Assembly: GCA_002682825.1 (NCBI GenBank)
Contig: NOKP01000011.1
Location: 930,420 to 994,419, forward strand
DNA: 64,000 nt
DNA from: Neonectria sp. B-13
Lineage: Eukaryota; Ascomycota; Sordariomycetes; Hypocreales; Nectriaceae
Direction: 5' to 3'
This document shows, piece by piece, positions 1-10,939 of the stretch (positions within the stretch are counted from its first letter, which is position 1; every line of letters starts with the position of its first letter). A program made the position numbers and the translations under genes. The notes below the pieces were generated by a model. It was not told the origin of the DNA. It did no database searches and saw only the letters and a program-made list of their open reading frames with translations.

Positions 1-271
1 GGTAAATCTCTGGGATGCGGATTCCTTGTCGGTCTTGCTGGGGCAAACCTTCCAGAGCGTCGTATGCAAACTGATGAGTCCTTGCCTCTGAGTCTCTCAG
101 CGAATACTCGTTTGATCCGTATTTAATAAAAACGACAGGATTTTCCGGAGGATATACGAGCCCTGTGACCTGCCAGCCGCGAGAGTCGCACGCTGGTTGT
201 CGGCGGACCATGGCGTCGACCTCGTCATCGGTAAGGCTTTCGGCGACCTGACGAGGGGTTTGTTGGGCCAT
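1..271 (-). CDS. Kinase-like (phosphotransferase-type) protein, N-terminal part, cut by window edge
   Basis: The reverse strand opens with ATG at 271 and stays open to the window edge, giving about 90 residues. They begin MAQQTPRQVAESLTDDEVDA and contain an FIKYGS segment, then EART..FAYDALE and GIRIPEIY. A beta-strand lysine (IKYG), then a helix with glutamate, then 'IRIPEIY' matches how fungal aminoglycoside-phosphotransferase/kinase-like proteins begin, so I infer that fold. The catalytic half lies outside the window, so activity cannot be judged. The ATG is the only one in frame near the start of the coding-looking sequence. No splice site is needed within the visible part. The family call is tentative. 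Confidence 0.5.
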   Translation of the reverse strand, partial: MAQQTPRQVAESLTDDEVDAMVRRQPACDSRGWQVTGLVYPPENPVVFIKYGSNEYSLRDSEARTHQFAYDALEGLPQQDRQGIRIPEIY

Positions 272-1603
272 GGCATGAGGTTCCATTGCGAGAATGAGAA
301 TATGTTGTAAGAAACGAGCACTACTGAATGCGACAAGATGTGTGACTAGGAAGCAGTCGAAGCTCGGAAGCTTGACATTGAGCAGCGTGGCTGCTTAGGT
401 CATCGCCTCACTTGTATTTTACTGGTTGTCGTTTCCTCCGATAATGTCGTCTCAATCTGGAAAACACAGCAAGCACGAGGCAAGTTTGTACTGGCTACTT
501 AAAATAAAAATGACAGTAGGTAGCGTTCTTCCAGGCACCCGAAGTAAAGATCCTAGAAACCCCTCATTCCAGGCTGTTGGGTTTATAATTAGATAATCAT
601 AATTGCAACAACTAACATGTGATTGTTGGTGATGTTCTGTAGGCGCCTTCCCCACATGGCCCGGACTTGGGGCCAACAACGGGGACTAACTGAACATCGA
701 CATAACCACAACCAACATGACAAGTTCCTACAAGAATAAGAAGAAGGTATACTAAGACCAATCCCATCCCTAACCTAGGCTCTAGCCGTAACTTAAATAC
801 TGTCTACCCTAACTAGCACTGACTACTAACCATGGCCACTAAATACAATTTTTATAGTATTTCTTTAATAGAGGAAATAAGAGTTAAAGTTGAAGCTGCT
901 ATTATCTTAGGACCTCAGGAGAGGCGGGCGCCTATGCGCTTACTCAATTAGGCCAGGAACTGACAGGGGTTCCAAGGCTTAGTGGGTGGAGCATTTTCTT
1001 GGTTTGCTCCTATTGGTTGGCCTACCACTCGGTATCAGCCTCCTTGGATGAGGATGTGGTCTGGTAAACGCTTAGGGCAAATACGACCAATGAATACACC
1101 TACGATCTATGGCTATGAAACAGAAAGGAGCACGTTCGGCGTCAAACAGGGAACCGTACCTCGTATATGATCTGGTCCATGTCACGTTAGCTGTTGGTCA
1201 TGCCTTGTAGCGGATGCTTGAGGCATTCGGGAGACACATGGGCTGAAAGAAGTGGTCACTTGTTGGTTGAAGGTTATTACACTTCAAGCCCAGGCAGGTA
1301 TGCAGGCCATGATCTAATTAAAGCAGCTTTGCTACTATTTCCGCCTACGAGGAGCGTTAATCATATGTGTTAAGCGCGCTTGAGGCGAAGAAAGGAAAAA
1401 GAAAGGGAGTGGACAAGTATAAGAGAACAACCCATTCTCCATTGCCAGGAGCGTGAGACACAAGCATCCATAACAAACTCGGCACTGAAAACATCAACGT
1501 TCCATATTCTTCACCTTCACCTCATCTTGTCTATCTCCAGACCAGCCCAAGCACCAAAATCATCCATTACCCATCAACAAATCTCGCGGTGTTATCATTG
1601 ACC
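272..1603. other. Gene-free stretch
   Basis: No coding pattern is supported on either strand. It holds an AT-rich pocket at about 841-905, and a C/T- and A-rich leader from about 1440 that is probably the 5' UTR of the next gene. Confidence 0.5.
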
Positions 1604-2487
1604 ATGGCGGACCACTCAAAGATGGAATATGAGATAAATGACATCGATAAGCGACGCATTGACTTTCTCAATGACCTTATGAGCACACGTGTGTCTCAAT
1701 TCTATGTGGAGTTTTTGCAGCAGGGTGGATCAAAGCCGCATGTTGTCTTTCATGTCAATACTGATCGACCAGTCTACGCACGAGGTCAAGATGGAAAGGA
1801 CGTGCAGCTCAAGGGTTGTCTTATTGGCATAGACTACACGGGCCCAGGCCTCAGAGGTACATTCATTGTCAAGGCCGTACCCTACCAGGATTCGTCCAAC
1901 TCGGCGAGAGCGGCTTTCCAATTTCCTTTGGGAGAAACGCCCATGAGGATCGTCGACATAATCAACATACTCCGAGGTCGAGATCGCTATCTCCCAGAAA
2001 ATCACCGGTCTGACCTAACGAGATTCGATTTCGTTGTCGCTGATGCTGATTCGGCCTTGGATGGTTGTCGTGACGCTATGTAAGACAATTTCCCCATCTC
2101 GTGTTTCCTCCTCTTGACTGGTTTCTGCCGTTACCTAGCATAGACTGAAAATTTCGCTGTAGAAGTCAATTGATGATCAGACTCAATGCAAGGGGTGTCG
2201 TTGGTTGGGTTGCAACTGGCCAGGGCGTTGGTAACATTGTCTTTCGAAATTTCCAGATCTTGAATTCCAACGAATTCCATGATCTCATCGGCTACAACTA
2301 CAAAACTGATCGTCAACGGGATTCTGCGGGGCGATTTTTTTGCAATATTATACCGCTGCCGTTACATAGAGGCACATTCCGAAGCGGCGATGTTCGTCGT
2401 ATCGAAAACCACAGAGGAGCCCAGCTGCCATATGTTGAAGAATACTCCTCCCCAGCCGGGTCCCACTATGGTGGTCGTCGGCGGTGA
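1604..2487 (+). CDS. Uncharacterised fungal protein, two exons
   Basis: Exons 1604-2079 and 2163-2487 join across a GTAAGA...TAG intron and encode 266 residues. The ATG at 1604 sits in a good context (ACCATGG). Exon 1 has an even, soluble-protein pattern (KPHVVFHVNTDRPVYARG, then a GIDYTGPGLRGTFIVKAVP segment) and exon 2 continues with a MIRLNARGVVGWVATG segment in matching phase. I do not recognise a characterised family. The organisation recalls fungal proteins that carry only domains of unknown function. No signal peptide or membrane segment is visible. The last about 40 residues are less convincing as coding, so the true 3' end could differ by another splice. Confidence 0.6.
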
Positions 2488-2986
2488 TCACCGAGGCAAT
2501 GTTGGCAACATGTATAGCCCAGCAAGTTCGACAGTGTCTTATGATGGATTCTTACCTATATATGTATACTAGGAGTCTAGGTTAGCGATTGAGTGTATAA
2601 TAAGGAATATGACTTGAGTTCTGGATTGAGATTATTATGCGAGTACCATAAAAGATATAGCTTAGGGATTTAGGTTTATCTTAAAGTTTAGGTTGAGGAT
2701 TAGACTAGCCTTGAAACATCTTAGCTAAATGACTTTAGCTTGGTGTGATTCTAGGAGTACGGGAACCAGATAATGATGTACGTGTTGGGGCATTCCACAC
2801 ACGGAACTACATCTCGAATTGGACTATGTGATGTTTCGTCCATCTCCGTGATACCATTGCTGAACCGAGTCGCACATTCTGAGCAATGCTCTTGGCTTGC
2901 TATGCGGAACGGGTATTGGCATTTACAATCGGCTGTACAATGTAGGTCAACAATCACAAATAAGGCACAATAGTAACATGTAATTT
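2488..2986. other. Intergenic, relatively AT-rich
   Basis: No gene is seen. It holds a degenerate run of TTAGG-like words at about 2659-2700 and lies between two converging genes, so it should contain both 3' ends. Confidence 0.4.
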
Positions 2987-4276
2987 TTATTGCCCTTCTA
3001 AGAAACCAGTCTTTGTCCTGCCCAGATTCCAGATATCGTCACATATCCAGCTGCCATCCTCAAAACTCCACAAAAAGTCCGGTATCCTGTCGAAGCGCGA
3101 CTTGAACCGGCTCGACAGCCCCATCGAGTACAAAAAGTCGGACCAGCGTAGAGACCGAGACGGCGTCCTCTCGGGCGCTGGCGGTGATGGCGCCTCCTTG
3201 ATGCCATGCTCATCGAAGCAGTCGGCCACCTTGAACCAGAGCTTCTTCTCCTTGAGCTCGTGGACTGCGATGGCGTCGTTGCCAGAAAGCGCGTGGCGTG
3301 TCGAGTTGGGGTGAGTCGTTTTCCTCGCCCACGCCGTCCCATCCCCGCGCGAATCCTCATCGTAGTAGTCAAACTTCTCGCTGCCCTTCAGGTTGATGAA
3401 ATTGGCCGTCGCTTTGCCCTTAAGCATCAAGGTCGCCACCGCCATGTCCTCGCCCGTCACCACGAAGAACTTGCTCTGCAGCGAAACTAGCAGCTCCACC
3501 ATGTCCCACGTTACTGTGTACATGGCTCCGTGAGGGAAGACAAGGTCCCAAGACCGAGAATAGTACAGCTCTCCTATCACAGTCCGGTTGATTGTAGCCT
3601 TATAATGTCCCATCTCTTTTGATATCCTCGGGGCGAGAAATTTGTCCCAAAATCCACGCGCGTTCAGCCAGAGGTCTGTGTCCATTTTCGAGACAAACTC
3701 GTACTTCTTTCCATGCTGGACAAGCCACTTATAGAACTCGAGGGTCTTAATCGTATTGGCCGTCACATCGTCTTCGTGGAGGTGGTCCAGTACAATCATG
3801 TCGCCAAACGTCCGGTTTTCGATAGCCACCATCTCGGTCCATCTAGGTCCCGGGCTGGAGACGACGAAACGTCCATCGAAAGGTACATCTCGGAAGAGTC
3901 GCATCCATGTAGAACGGATCATCATCCGTTTGTCGAAATCATCTGCGGCACATATGACTGCCGCTAGCCACGGGTGCGACTGATTCTTGTGCTCAAAGCC
4001 GTTCGGGGGTATTTGCATTGGAGACTCCGGGAAGGGATCCAGTGGATATAATCTCGTAGGGATATCGGTTACCGCTTTCCCATGAACGATTAGGCCGGAA
4101 TTGGGTGCCTCAAATGGTGCGTGGTGGACGGGTTGCCTCCTGAGCAAGAGAGTGATGAGAAAGAGGTTGGCAACAAGGCAGAGGACGAAGATACGAATAA
4201 ACCTCGCTGGATTGCATAAGGGTAAAGACGACCATATTGAAAGAGGCAGAGACCAACAAGCTCGTGGTGAAGACAT
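2987..4276 (-). CDS. Glycosyltransferase family 31 (beta-1,3-galactosyltransferase-like) type II membrane protein
   Basis: A single exon of 429 residues. Residues about 28-46 form one hydrophobic segment (IRIFVLCLVANLFLITLLL) flanked by basic residues, as in Golgi type II glycosyltransferases. The lumenal part shows the GT31 pattern: WLAAVICAADDFDKRMMIRSTWM near residue 130, a D199-T-D201 motif (KMDTD, the DxD that binds the nucleotide-sugar metal), and GEDMAVATLM downstream, matching the acidic GED motif. It probably transfers a hexose, often galactose, to glycoproteins or glycolipids in the Golgi. The donor is not shown by sequence. The open frame extends upstream without an ATG, so the ATG at 4276 just before the membrane anchor is the start. 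The C-terminal about 70 residues are proline-rich and then tryptophan-rich. Confidence 0.85.
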   Translation of the reverse strand: MSSPRACWSLPLSIWSSLPLCNPARFIRIFVLCLVANLFLITLLLRRQPVHHAPFEAPNSGLIVHGKAVTDIPTRLYPLDPFPESPMQIPPNGFEHKNQSHPWLAAVICAADDFDKRMMIRSTWMRLFRDVPFDGRFVVSSPGPRWTEMVAIENRTFGDMIVLDHLHEDDVTANTIKTLEFYKWLVQHGKKYEFVSKMDTDLWLNARGFWDKFLAPRISKEMGHYKATINRTVIGELYYSRSWDLVFPHGAMYTVTWDMVELLVSLQSKFFVVTGEDMAVATLMLKGKATANFINLKGSEKFDYYDEDSRGDGTAWARKTTHPNSTRHALSGNDAIAVHELKEKKLWFKVADCFDEHGIKEAPSPPAPERTPSRSLRWSDFLYSMGLSSRFKSRFDRIPDFLWSFEDGSWICDDIWNLGRTKTGFLEGQ

Positions 4277-5375
4277 TTCAAATGAGAAGGTCCGGGGCTG
4301 CAAGATGCTTGGAAAGAGGGAGAAGAGAAGGCATTCCGGACTTTGAAGCGGGAACAATGCAGGTTATACATTATTCACAGCTCGATGACCGCCACTTAGA
4401 TGATATTACCTCGGTGAAATTTGCTAAACATGTCAAGGCCATTGGAGGCAGAAGGCACAGAGGTCCTCCCCTGAACGAGGCTCAGGACTCGTTCCACGCG
4501 GGGCTCATTATGTCAAATCCCATCTTGTTTGGTAGCCGCCAGGCAACTTCCAAAGTTCTCGACGAGTGTGGGCCTCTGCTAGATGAATTATGCGTATAGA
4601 TAGGTTGATATAACCAGATAATTAGCAGGATGACCCACACTCGACCTGGAAGCCGACGGGATAATTACGTGGTAATCCCAACGGTGGCTAGTATACGACA
4701 TACGAAGAATACGGCTCGGCACACGGCACGGCACGATGTCGATCGGGGGGGGAATTGTCTCGGCGACGTGCGCACGGCCAACAGCTCAAGATAGATTTGC
4801 TGGTGCCTTAAGGGTCCACACCAGTCCACGAATTCTCGGGCTGAAGATCAAAGTGAGGCATCGTGTCTAGCGCCCTCAGGCAACCGTTTAACGTAGCGGC
4901 CACCCACTTTGGCGTCAAGGTTTGCTATTGATACGACTGTGCCAATGCGCATGAGCCGATGTGTATGGATATTGACAGGCGGTGGACTACTGCATTGGCC
5001 TATGAGGCAAAGTTTCCCGATCCAGTCTACGGCTTCCACGAGAGCATGGACCGCGGCATCTAGCTCGACTTCGTTGGAACGAGGTCGACTTAAGAGCCCC
5101 GAGGTGAGAAAAACATGCGATTTAGGTTAACGTTTAGGGTTCGCGATTAGGCATAGCGTCGGCGACACCTCTCTTTGATCCCCCATAGTCTCGTATCTAG
5201 GGTCACTAATACGCATCGCTCAGCTGTCGGCTTTGGTTCAGAACAAAGTAGATTCAAATACAGCATACAGAAAGAACTGTGTAATCCCCATGTCGGATCC
5301 ATCACAAGAGACTATCCAATCACCAAGTACTCTATAGAACGCCTTCATCGCCACTCCAACTCCAATGCACTTTAT
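4277..5375. other. Gene-free stretch
   Basis: No coding pattern is supported. It contains a run of seven or more G at about 4745 and TTTAGG/TTTAGGG/ATTAGG words at about 5120-5151. Confidence 0.4.
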
Positions 5376-7039
5376 TCATACAACTGAACCACCAGGCCGG
5401 CTTCCTCTAAACCCTGCTTCTTCTCGGCCGCCTTCTCCGTTATCTCGGTGGGATGACTGCAGGGAGTTATCGCCAATACTAGAAGCCCCGTGCGATGAAT
5501 GCCTGCCCCGATTCCTCCACCATCCCAGTGTCAACATGCTCCCTAGCGTCTCCGACGTGGTAGAACTCCTATGTCTGAGATGTCTACGAGCAACAAGTCC
5601 TGGGAACCCAGTGCTCTTTCGTCGTCGTCTTGTTAATTTTCGCGGTGAAGACTCGGTGCTGGGGCCATATTCTTCCTCCCCCACAGCCGCAGGCAATGAC
5701 CTCCTTGCAGAAAGCAACGCCGACGACTCGCTAAATCCTGGCATCGTGCTCGAGCGCCGTCGGTTTGAGGGGGAACTGGGCTCATCGCGGTCCTCCAACT
5801 CACCCCAGATCTCCGCCCGCTCAGCCCAACGGGAGCTTCTCTTGCGTGACGGCGTCATAGGGGTGTTTTCTCCAACCGCAGCTGGAAAGGTCTGGTAGGT
5901 CGATGGCCGACCATTTCCTTCTGAATTTGCATGATCAGAACCGAGTAAGGACTCCTCCTCCCCTTCGGTATCTTCGACAAGCCCAAGACCTGGCGCCAAG
6001 GATGACTGACCAACTCCAGGCGTATGTTGCTCGTCGCTCAGTCGCCATGAAAGGGCGAGCACACCCGATAGTAGTATAACGGTCCCCAAAGCTATGAGAC
6101 AAGCCCGTAGCGGGGAAATGAGGCTGGTTTGGTTAAAGTAGATTAAACCATCAAGAATCGCGACGATGTTATAGACACAGAAAACTAAGGGGTAGAGAAC
6201 CGACGTGGAGACCAGCTTGAGACCTCGGTGTAAGTAGTATAGCTGGCACAAGGCCAAAACGACAAGCGCCATGACAATTGCCCATGACTCCCAATGGGCG
6301 AACTGGTTGCGGCCCCCAATGGTCTTGATGACCAGCTCGACAGAGGATTTGGCGAATAGGAGCGCATGGGCGGACAAATCCCCGCTGATGATGCCGTAAC
6401 TGATTCCGCGAGCAAGTCGGAATCTGCTGTCGTGGGAAAGGCTTGACATGTTGTTGATGATATCGGTGGCCAAGGCAAGGGAGACGACAAATAGTGCTTG
6501 AAGGATCATCCACACAACATAGGGTCTCCGTCCCAGGAGCTCTAGCAGCTCCTTCAAGTCATGCGCTGGTTCAGGGATAGCCCCAAAGATGGCAATAAGG
6601 ATCGCACCTGTCGTAACTAGGATGGTACCGGAGAGTGACCAGCTAGTAAAGGGCTCGCTGAGTATTAGGGATGCGCAAATCGAGTTGAAGACGAGGCCTG
6701 CGGCCTGGAGGGTCGAGAGAACGGGGAGTGGCAGCGTCGAGATTTGAACGGTACTTCCCAGGAGGTTCGCGACGATAAACATGCCCATCCCAACCTGCCA
6801 TCTCCTCCTTCGGTACGGTGGTCGGCGAACATCGAGAGGTCCCTTTTCGTCTTCGAGTATATGCGACTTTCGCTGCAAGGTCAAACCCAGGCTCTGGACA
6901 CTGGTCGATAGCAATCCCACGAGAATTCCCAGCTAGAACGGGGACAGTTAGCGAAATGCGCCTGTGACCAACAATGCCATGCATCCACCCAACATACAGC
7001 TATGGCCCCACCGGAAGAGATGCCGCCGAGCAACCCCAT
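5376..7039 (-). CDS. NIPA-type magnesium transporter (DUF803 family)
   Basis: Exons 7039-6998 and 6932-5376 join (GTATGT...CTAG intron) to give 532 residues. The N-terminus MGLLGGISSGGAIALGILVG is the first membrane helix. The core holds eight to nine hydrophobic segments with the NIPA pattern: QSLGLTLQRKSH after helix 1, then ISTLPLPVLSTLQAAGLVFN, SEPFTSW, and a late VLYPLVFCVYNIVAILDGLIYF. NIPA proteins move Mg2+ across plasma or endosomal membranes. The last about 170 residues are hydrophilic, with many Ser/Arg/Glu, and are presumably a cytosolic tail. The frame stays open upstream of 7039 without a better ATG. The gene diverges from V-ATPase subunit E over about 840 bp of shared promoter DNA. 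Confidence 0.85.
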
Positions 7040-7877
7040 TACACCTGCTCCAGGTTCGAGGTCATCTGGCAGCAAAGAGTCGAAGCGGGTCGCTAAGGCT
7101 GTCGCTAGATATGTCGCATAAGAAGTCGTTGTTTTCGTGTGTGTGCCGCGTCGTAGGAGCCGGAGTGGAGGGTGGGAAACCTTGTTAGAGAAAGAAGGTT
7201 GACGTCAGGACTCGCGGGATGGCGCTGCTGCAAGGGCGAGCTGCCGTCTTGACCGCAGGATCGCGGGCCGGAGCTACTGGCAGCTGGAAGATAGGGGACC
7301 GGGGTGGTGCCGGCACCCAGCGATGGGAGCGGGCAATTGGAAAGGGACGGGACGGGCTTCTGCGGTAAGAATAATAGCAAGGCTGATGCAATCGGTGTCG
7401 GTTGGAGTTGGAGTTGGAGTTGGAGTTAAGAACAAGTCGGGGTACGCCTGACCCAAGGCATGCAACACGAGACTCTGCCGCCACTGGCAAGCTGCCGCAG
7501 CTCGCCCTGGGAAGGTGTGGCGGTGCGATCACATGACATCATGTGATCTACGTCATCGAGCGCTGAGTGGCCAGGCTGCCGGGCGAGTGGGGGCTTCGGG
7601 GGCGCGCCGCCGCAAAGCTGTGGCTGCATCCCGCTAAGCTGGTGTTCCCAAGGGAACTCGTCCACGGCCGAGTCGACAGCTTGGCCCTGGCGTCACAGCT
7701 CCTGCACTCCACTCGCAACCGCTCGTCCTCACCCTCATCTTCGCCCTCGCCTTCGCCCTCTCCATCTCCGTCCTTTATCCCTCCGAGGCCATCGCTCGCC
7801 TCTCTCCAGTTCGCCCGCGGCCGCACCCCTTTCTGCTCCCTCCCGTCGATTCCCCGCCCCTCCCGTAAGCCGCCGTC
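7040..7877. promoter_or_regulatory. Divergent promoter region between NIPA and V-ATPase subunit E
   Basis: Upstream DNA shared by two divergent genes. It contains a short TTGGAG hexamer tandem at about 7400-7427 and a C/T-rich run at about 7722-7776 typical of a 5' leader of a highly expressed fungal gene. No specific factor site is claimed. Confidence 0.5.
7399..7427. repeat. Hexanucleotide microsatellite (TTGGAG)n
   Basis: About four to five copies of TTGGAG in tandem, directly visible in the divergent promoter. No function is implied. Confidence 0.8.
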
Positions 7878-8716
7878 ATGTCGCAACACGCATTGTCCGA
7901 CCAGCAGGTACGTTGCCTAACGACGCAGCCAGCGTCATCACCATCCACCATCCACCCCCTTTTGGGCTGGCCGCTAACTTGCAGCAATGCTTCACCAGGT
8001 CGACAATGAGCTCCGCAAGATGACTGCTTTCATCAAGCAGGAAGCCTTGGAGAAGGCCAGCGAGATCGAGAAGAAGGCCAACAAGGAGTTCGAGAGCGAG
8101 AAGTCCAAGCTGGTCCGCCAGGAGACGGATGCTATCGACGACCAGTACGAGAAGAAGTTCAAGCAGGCCACCATGTCCCAGCAGATCACCCGCTCGACGG
8201 TTGCCAACAAGACGCGGCTCAAGGTTCTCGGTGCCCGACAGGAGCTGATCGATAGCATATACGAAGAGGCCCAAAAGAAGCTCGCCGATGGTTCCAAGGA
8301 TAAGGCCAAGTACCAAAAGACACTCAAGGGTCTCATCCTCGAGGGATTCTACGCCCTTAATGAGCCCGAGCTGCAGATCCGCTCACGGAAGAAGGACTTC
8401 GACGTGGTGAAGAAGGCCATTGAAGAGGCGTCCAAGGAGTACAAGAAGGAGATGGGCAAGGATACTACGGCCAAGGTCCTCGAGGATGAGCCTCTAGCCG
8501 ACGGAATGTACGTGTTTGCGGGAAATACTTTGCACTTACGGACGTGACAACTAACATGACGGCAGTACGGGTGGCGTCGTCATCATTGGCGGAGGCGGAA
8601 AGATCGATATTACCAACACTTTCGACTCCCGATTGAAGCTCCTCGAGGATTCTGCTGCACCCGCGGTGCGCGAGGCCCTGTTCGGGAAGAACCCGAACCG
8701 CAAGTTCTTTGACTAA
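7878..8716 (+). CDS. vma-4: V-type proton ATPase subunit E
   Basis: Exons 7878-7907, 7999-8507 and 8566-8716 join in frame to give 229 residues, the usual length for this subunit. The start MSQHALSDQQ continues across intron 1 into VDNELRKMTAFIKQEALEKA, and the long charged helix EIEKKANKEFESEKSKLVRQE is the hallmark of subunit E, which forms with subunit G the peripheral stalk of the V1 sector. The C-terminal part has the conserved GGVVIIGGGGKIDI and LKLLEDSA segments, and the protein ends FGKNPNRKFFD. It works at the vacuolar membrane, linking V1 to Vo during proton pumping. The first exon codes only ten residues. That is common for this gene in ascomycetes. Confidence 0.95.
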
Positions 8717-9009
8717 ATCCTCAATGGTCCCACGGGCTCATAAGCATACCTACCTACACACCGATGGAGTGCACGACAGGGGAGGCATTTCTTCATCATA
8801 AGACTCGAGTTGTTAATCAGTCCACGCTCTGTAGCTTAGAGGCTGTATCACCACGGTTACTGTTTTTTTCTGGTTTCTGGAATTGGCTCGTGTTATAGTC
8901 ATTAAACTACGAGATCTCTCATGCACCATGTCCCCCCGATAACTCCGGGCAATGGCAGTGTCCTCCTCGGCCATCATTGATTTCGTACGAACGAGAATGT
9001 GTCCTGTCC

Positions 9010-10939
9010 CTATATCGGCGCAACAACGATGGTATCCTCATCCACTAGGGGTGTCGGCGGCTCTACTGCCTTCGGCTCTGGTGCCTTGCGGAGGAAGTTT
9101 TTCATGAATTTCTGCTCCTTCGGAAGTGAACGGTCCTTCTTCTCCCCTGGGAAGTCAAATATGCTTTGCTTTGCTTTCCTTCGCGTCCGAACCGTGTGTG
9201 TAAGACGCTGCTGGACCCAGTCGATCACACTCTTTGCCTCTGTGCGAGCCAGCTTCATGCCCGCGTCGTTGATCTTCTTCCAGATCTCCCTCAGGCGAGC
9301 CGCCAACTCGTCGATTTCCTCGTTGAAGCGTCGCTCGTCTTCAGGGTCGTCGGTTTTGACAAAGGAGCCGTCGTCGACGGCAATGTTGAGGAGAATGACA
9401 CAGGCTTGGAGTTCTGCAAAGTCGGTCTTGGGCGTGGCTGCAAAGTCATCTTCCCCCGTGCGGTTGATGATGCCCCGTATGGTGATGACGGTGTCAGGGT
9501 GGTGACGGCCAAGAGCTGGGTCGCGAAACAGAAATGCTACGGCGAGTCGGCGCCTTAGCTCGTGTGACTCTGGCTTGCTTATTGAGAGACAGGCAAGAGG
9601 GTTGACCCTAACACCCTGGGCCTTGGTGAGCGAGTATAGTAATGAGCACGTTTCAAAACACTGGATGGCTGGTTAGTAAATAGATCGCTTGAAACTAAGG
9701 AAGACTCACAAAGGCGTCCCAGTTCGGACGAGGCACGGCATGAAGGAGAGCGTTCATGGCGTCTTTATACTGCACCAGAAGATCAATATTGTAGATAAGA
9801 AATTTGTCCATGCCCATCCGTAGCAGTGTCTGGGAGGCATAGGATACAGCTGCGAGAGACATATGTGGCGCCATGAACTTCAGGAGTGTGAGGAAGCATC
9901 CGAGATGGGACCAGTCACGTCCCTGATACGGCTCGGTGCCAACCTTCGACAAGACCAGTTCGGAGCTTGGCTGTTCAAGCTCGCGGGAGGCACCTAGGAG
10001 CAAGAACAATTCCTCGAGTCGCTGGGGCGTCACCCGTTTCTCGATCTGCTCAGGGCAGTTGCCTAGTAGATTGCAGTACTCTTCACGGATGAGGCTCGAT
10101 TTCTGGGTGAAGAGTTCATTCAACATCCATACAAATAGCTCATCTGGCAAACCCCCATGCATCGTAACGAGGGTCATGGGTACTCCGGAGGCAAGGTGCA
10201 ACTCACGGGTGTTCTGGTCGCCTTGGGTCAACAGCTTCAAAGGGCCTTTAACTCTCTTGGGAGCAGCGGTTGGAGTGGGAGGGGTGTATTCTTCGGTGAA
10301 GAAGCAGTACCGAAGCTGTGAATGCCCGCCTTCTGACCTCTGGACTGCTCTCAGGACTTTCTGAGCGTCGTGACCACCCTCGATCCCTTTGAGGGTATCG
10401 TGTGATGCTTCACCTGTCGGGGTCAGACTTGCTTCGTCATGGAAGTCGGCAAGCGCCTTGGCTCTCATGGAGCTTGCATTGGTCGCATTGTCTTTTCTCG
10501 CATCTTTGGCGAGGGCCTTTAGATCAAACTTGTGCTTCGGAATGAGAGCTAATGGTGACGAGGGGAACTCGACCGCAGTTCTCTTAGCCCTTGGGGTTCC
10601 AAATATAGTCTTAGACGGAGACCGGGCTGTTGTGCCAGGACGTCCACGGCCTAGGATGGCAGAAAGGTCCTCGAGAGAGTCATCCGACGACGCACCGAAG
10701 TCATCGTCGTCGTCGGTATCGCCAATTTCAAGGTCCCGGGTAAGCAGTGCCCGCGACTTGGCTGGGGTGTTTCGCTGGCTGAACGGAGATGACGGGGGTA
10801 GCGGAGATGGCGACGGAGGCAACGGAGATGTAGACGGAGGATCCGATGCCTCGGAAGTCTGCGGCGACTGTGGAGTCTGCGGCCTGGCAACCGGCTTAAA
10901 GAAGCTCAGGATGTTTGTATTCTTCCGTGGTTGAGACAT
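9010..10939 (-). CDS. Nse5-like SMC5-SMC6 complex factor with N-terminal PIP-like motif
   Basis: Exons 10939-9710 and 9660-9010 join (GTGAGT...CCAG) in phase 0, 626 residues. The first about 230 residues are low-complexity (Pro/Ser/Asp-rich), with an acidic run TDDDDDF and several SP sites. The rest is helical: KLLTQGDQNTRELHLASGVP, LPDELFVWMLNEL, REEYCNLLGNCPEQ, GRDWSHLGCFLTLLKFM. This pattern recalls the fungal Nse5 family, the SMC5/6 regulatory subunit in DNA repair. I make that match from memory and it is not certain. Residues 7-14 (NTNILSFF) resemble a PCNA-interacting box with Asn in place of Gln. An in-frame ATG at 11266 would add 109 residues that do not look coding, so 10939 is preferred. 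Confidence 0.55.
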
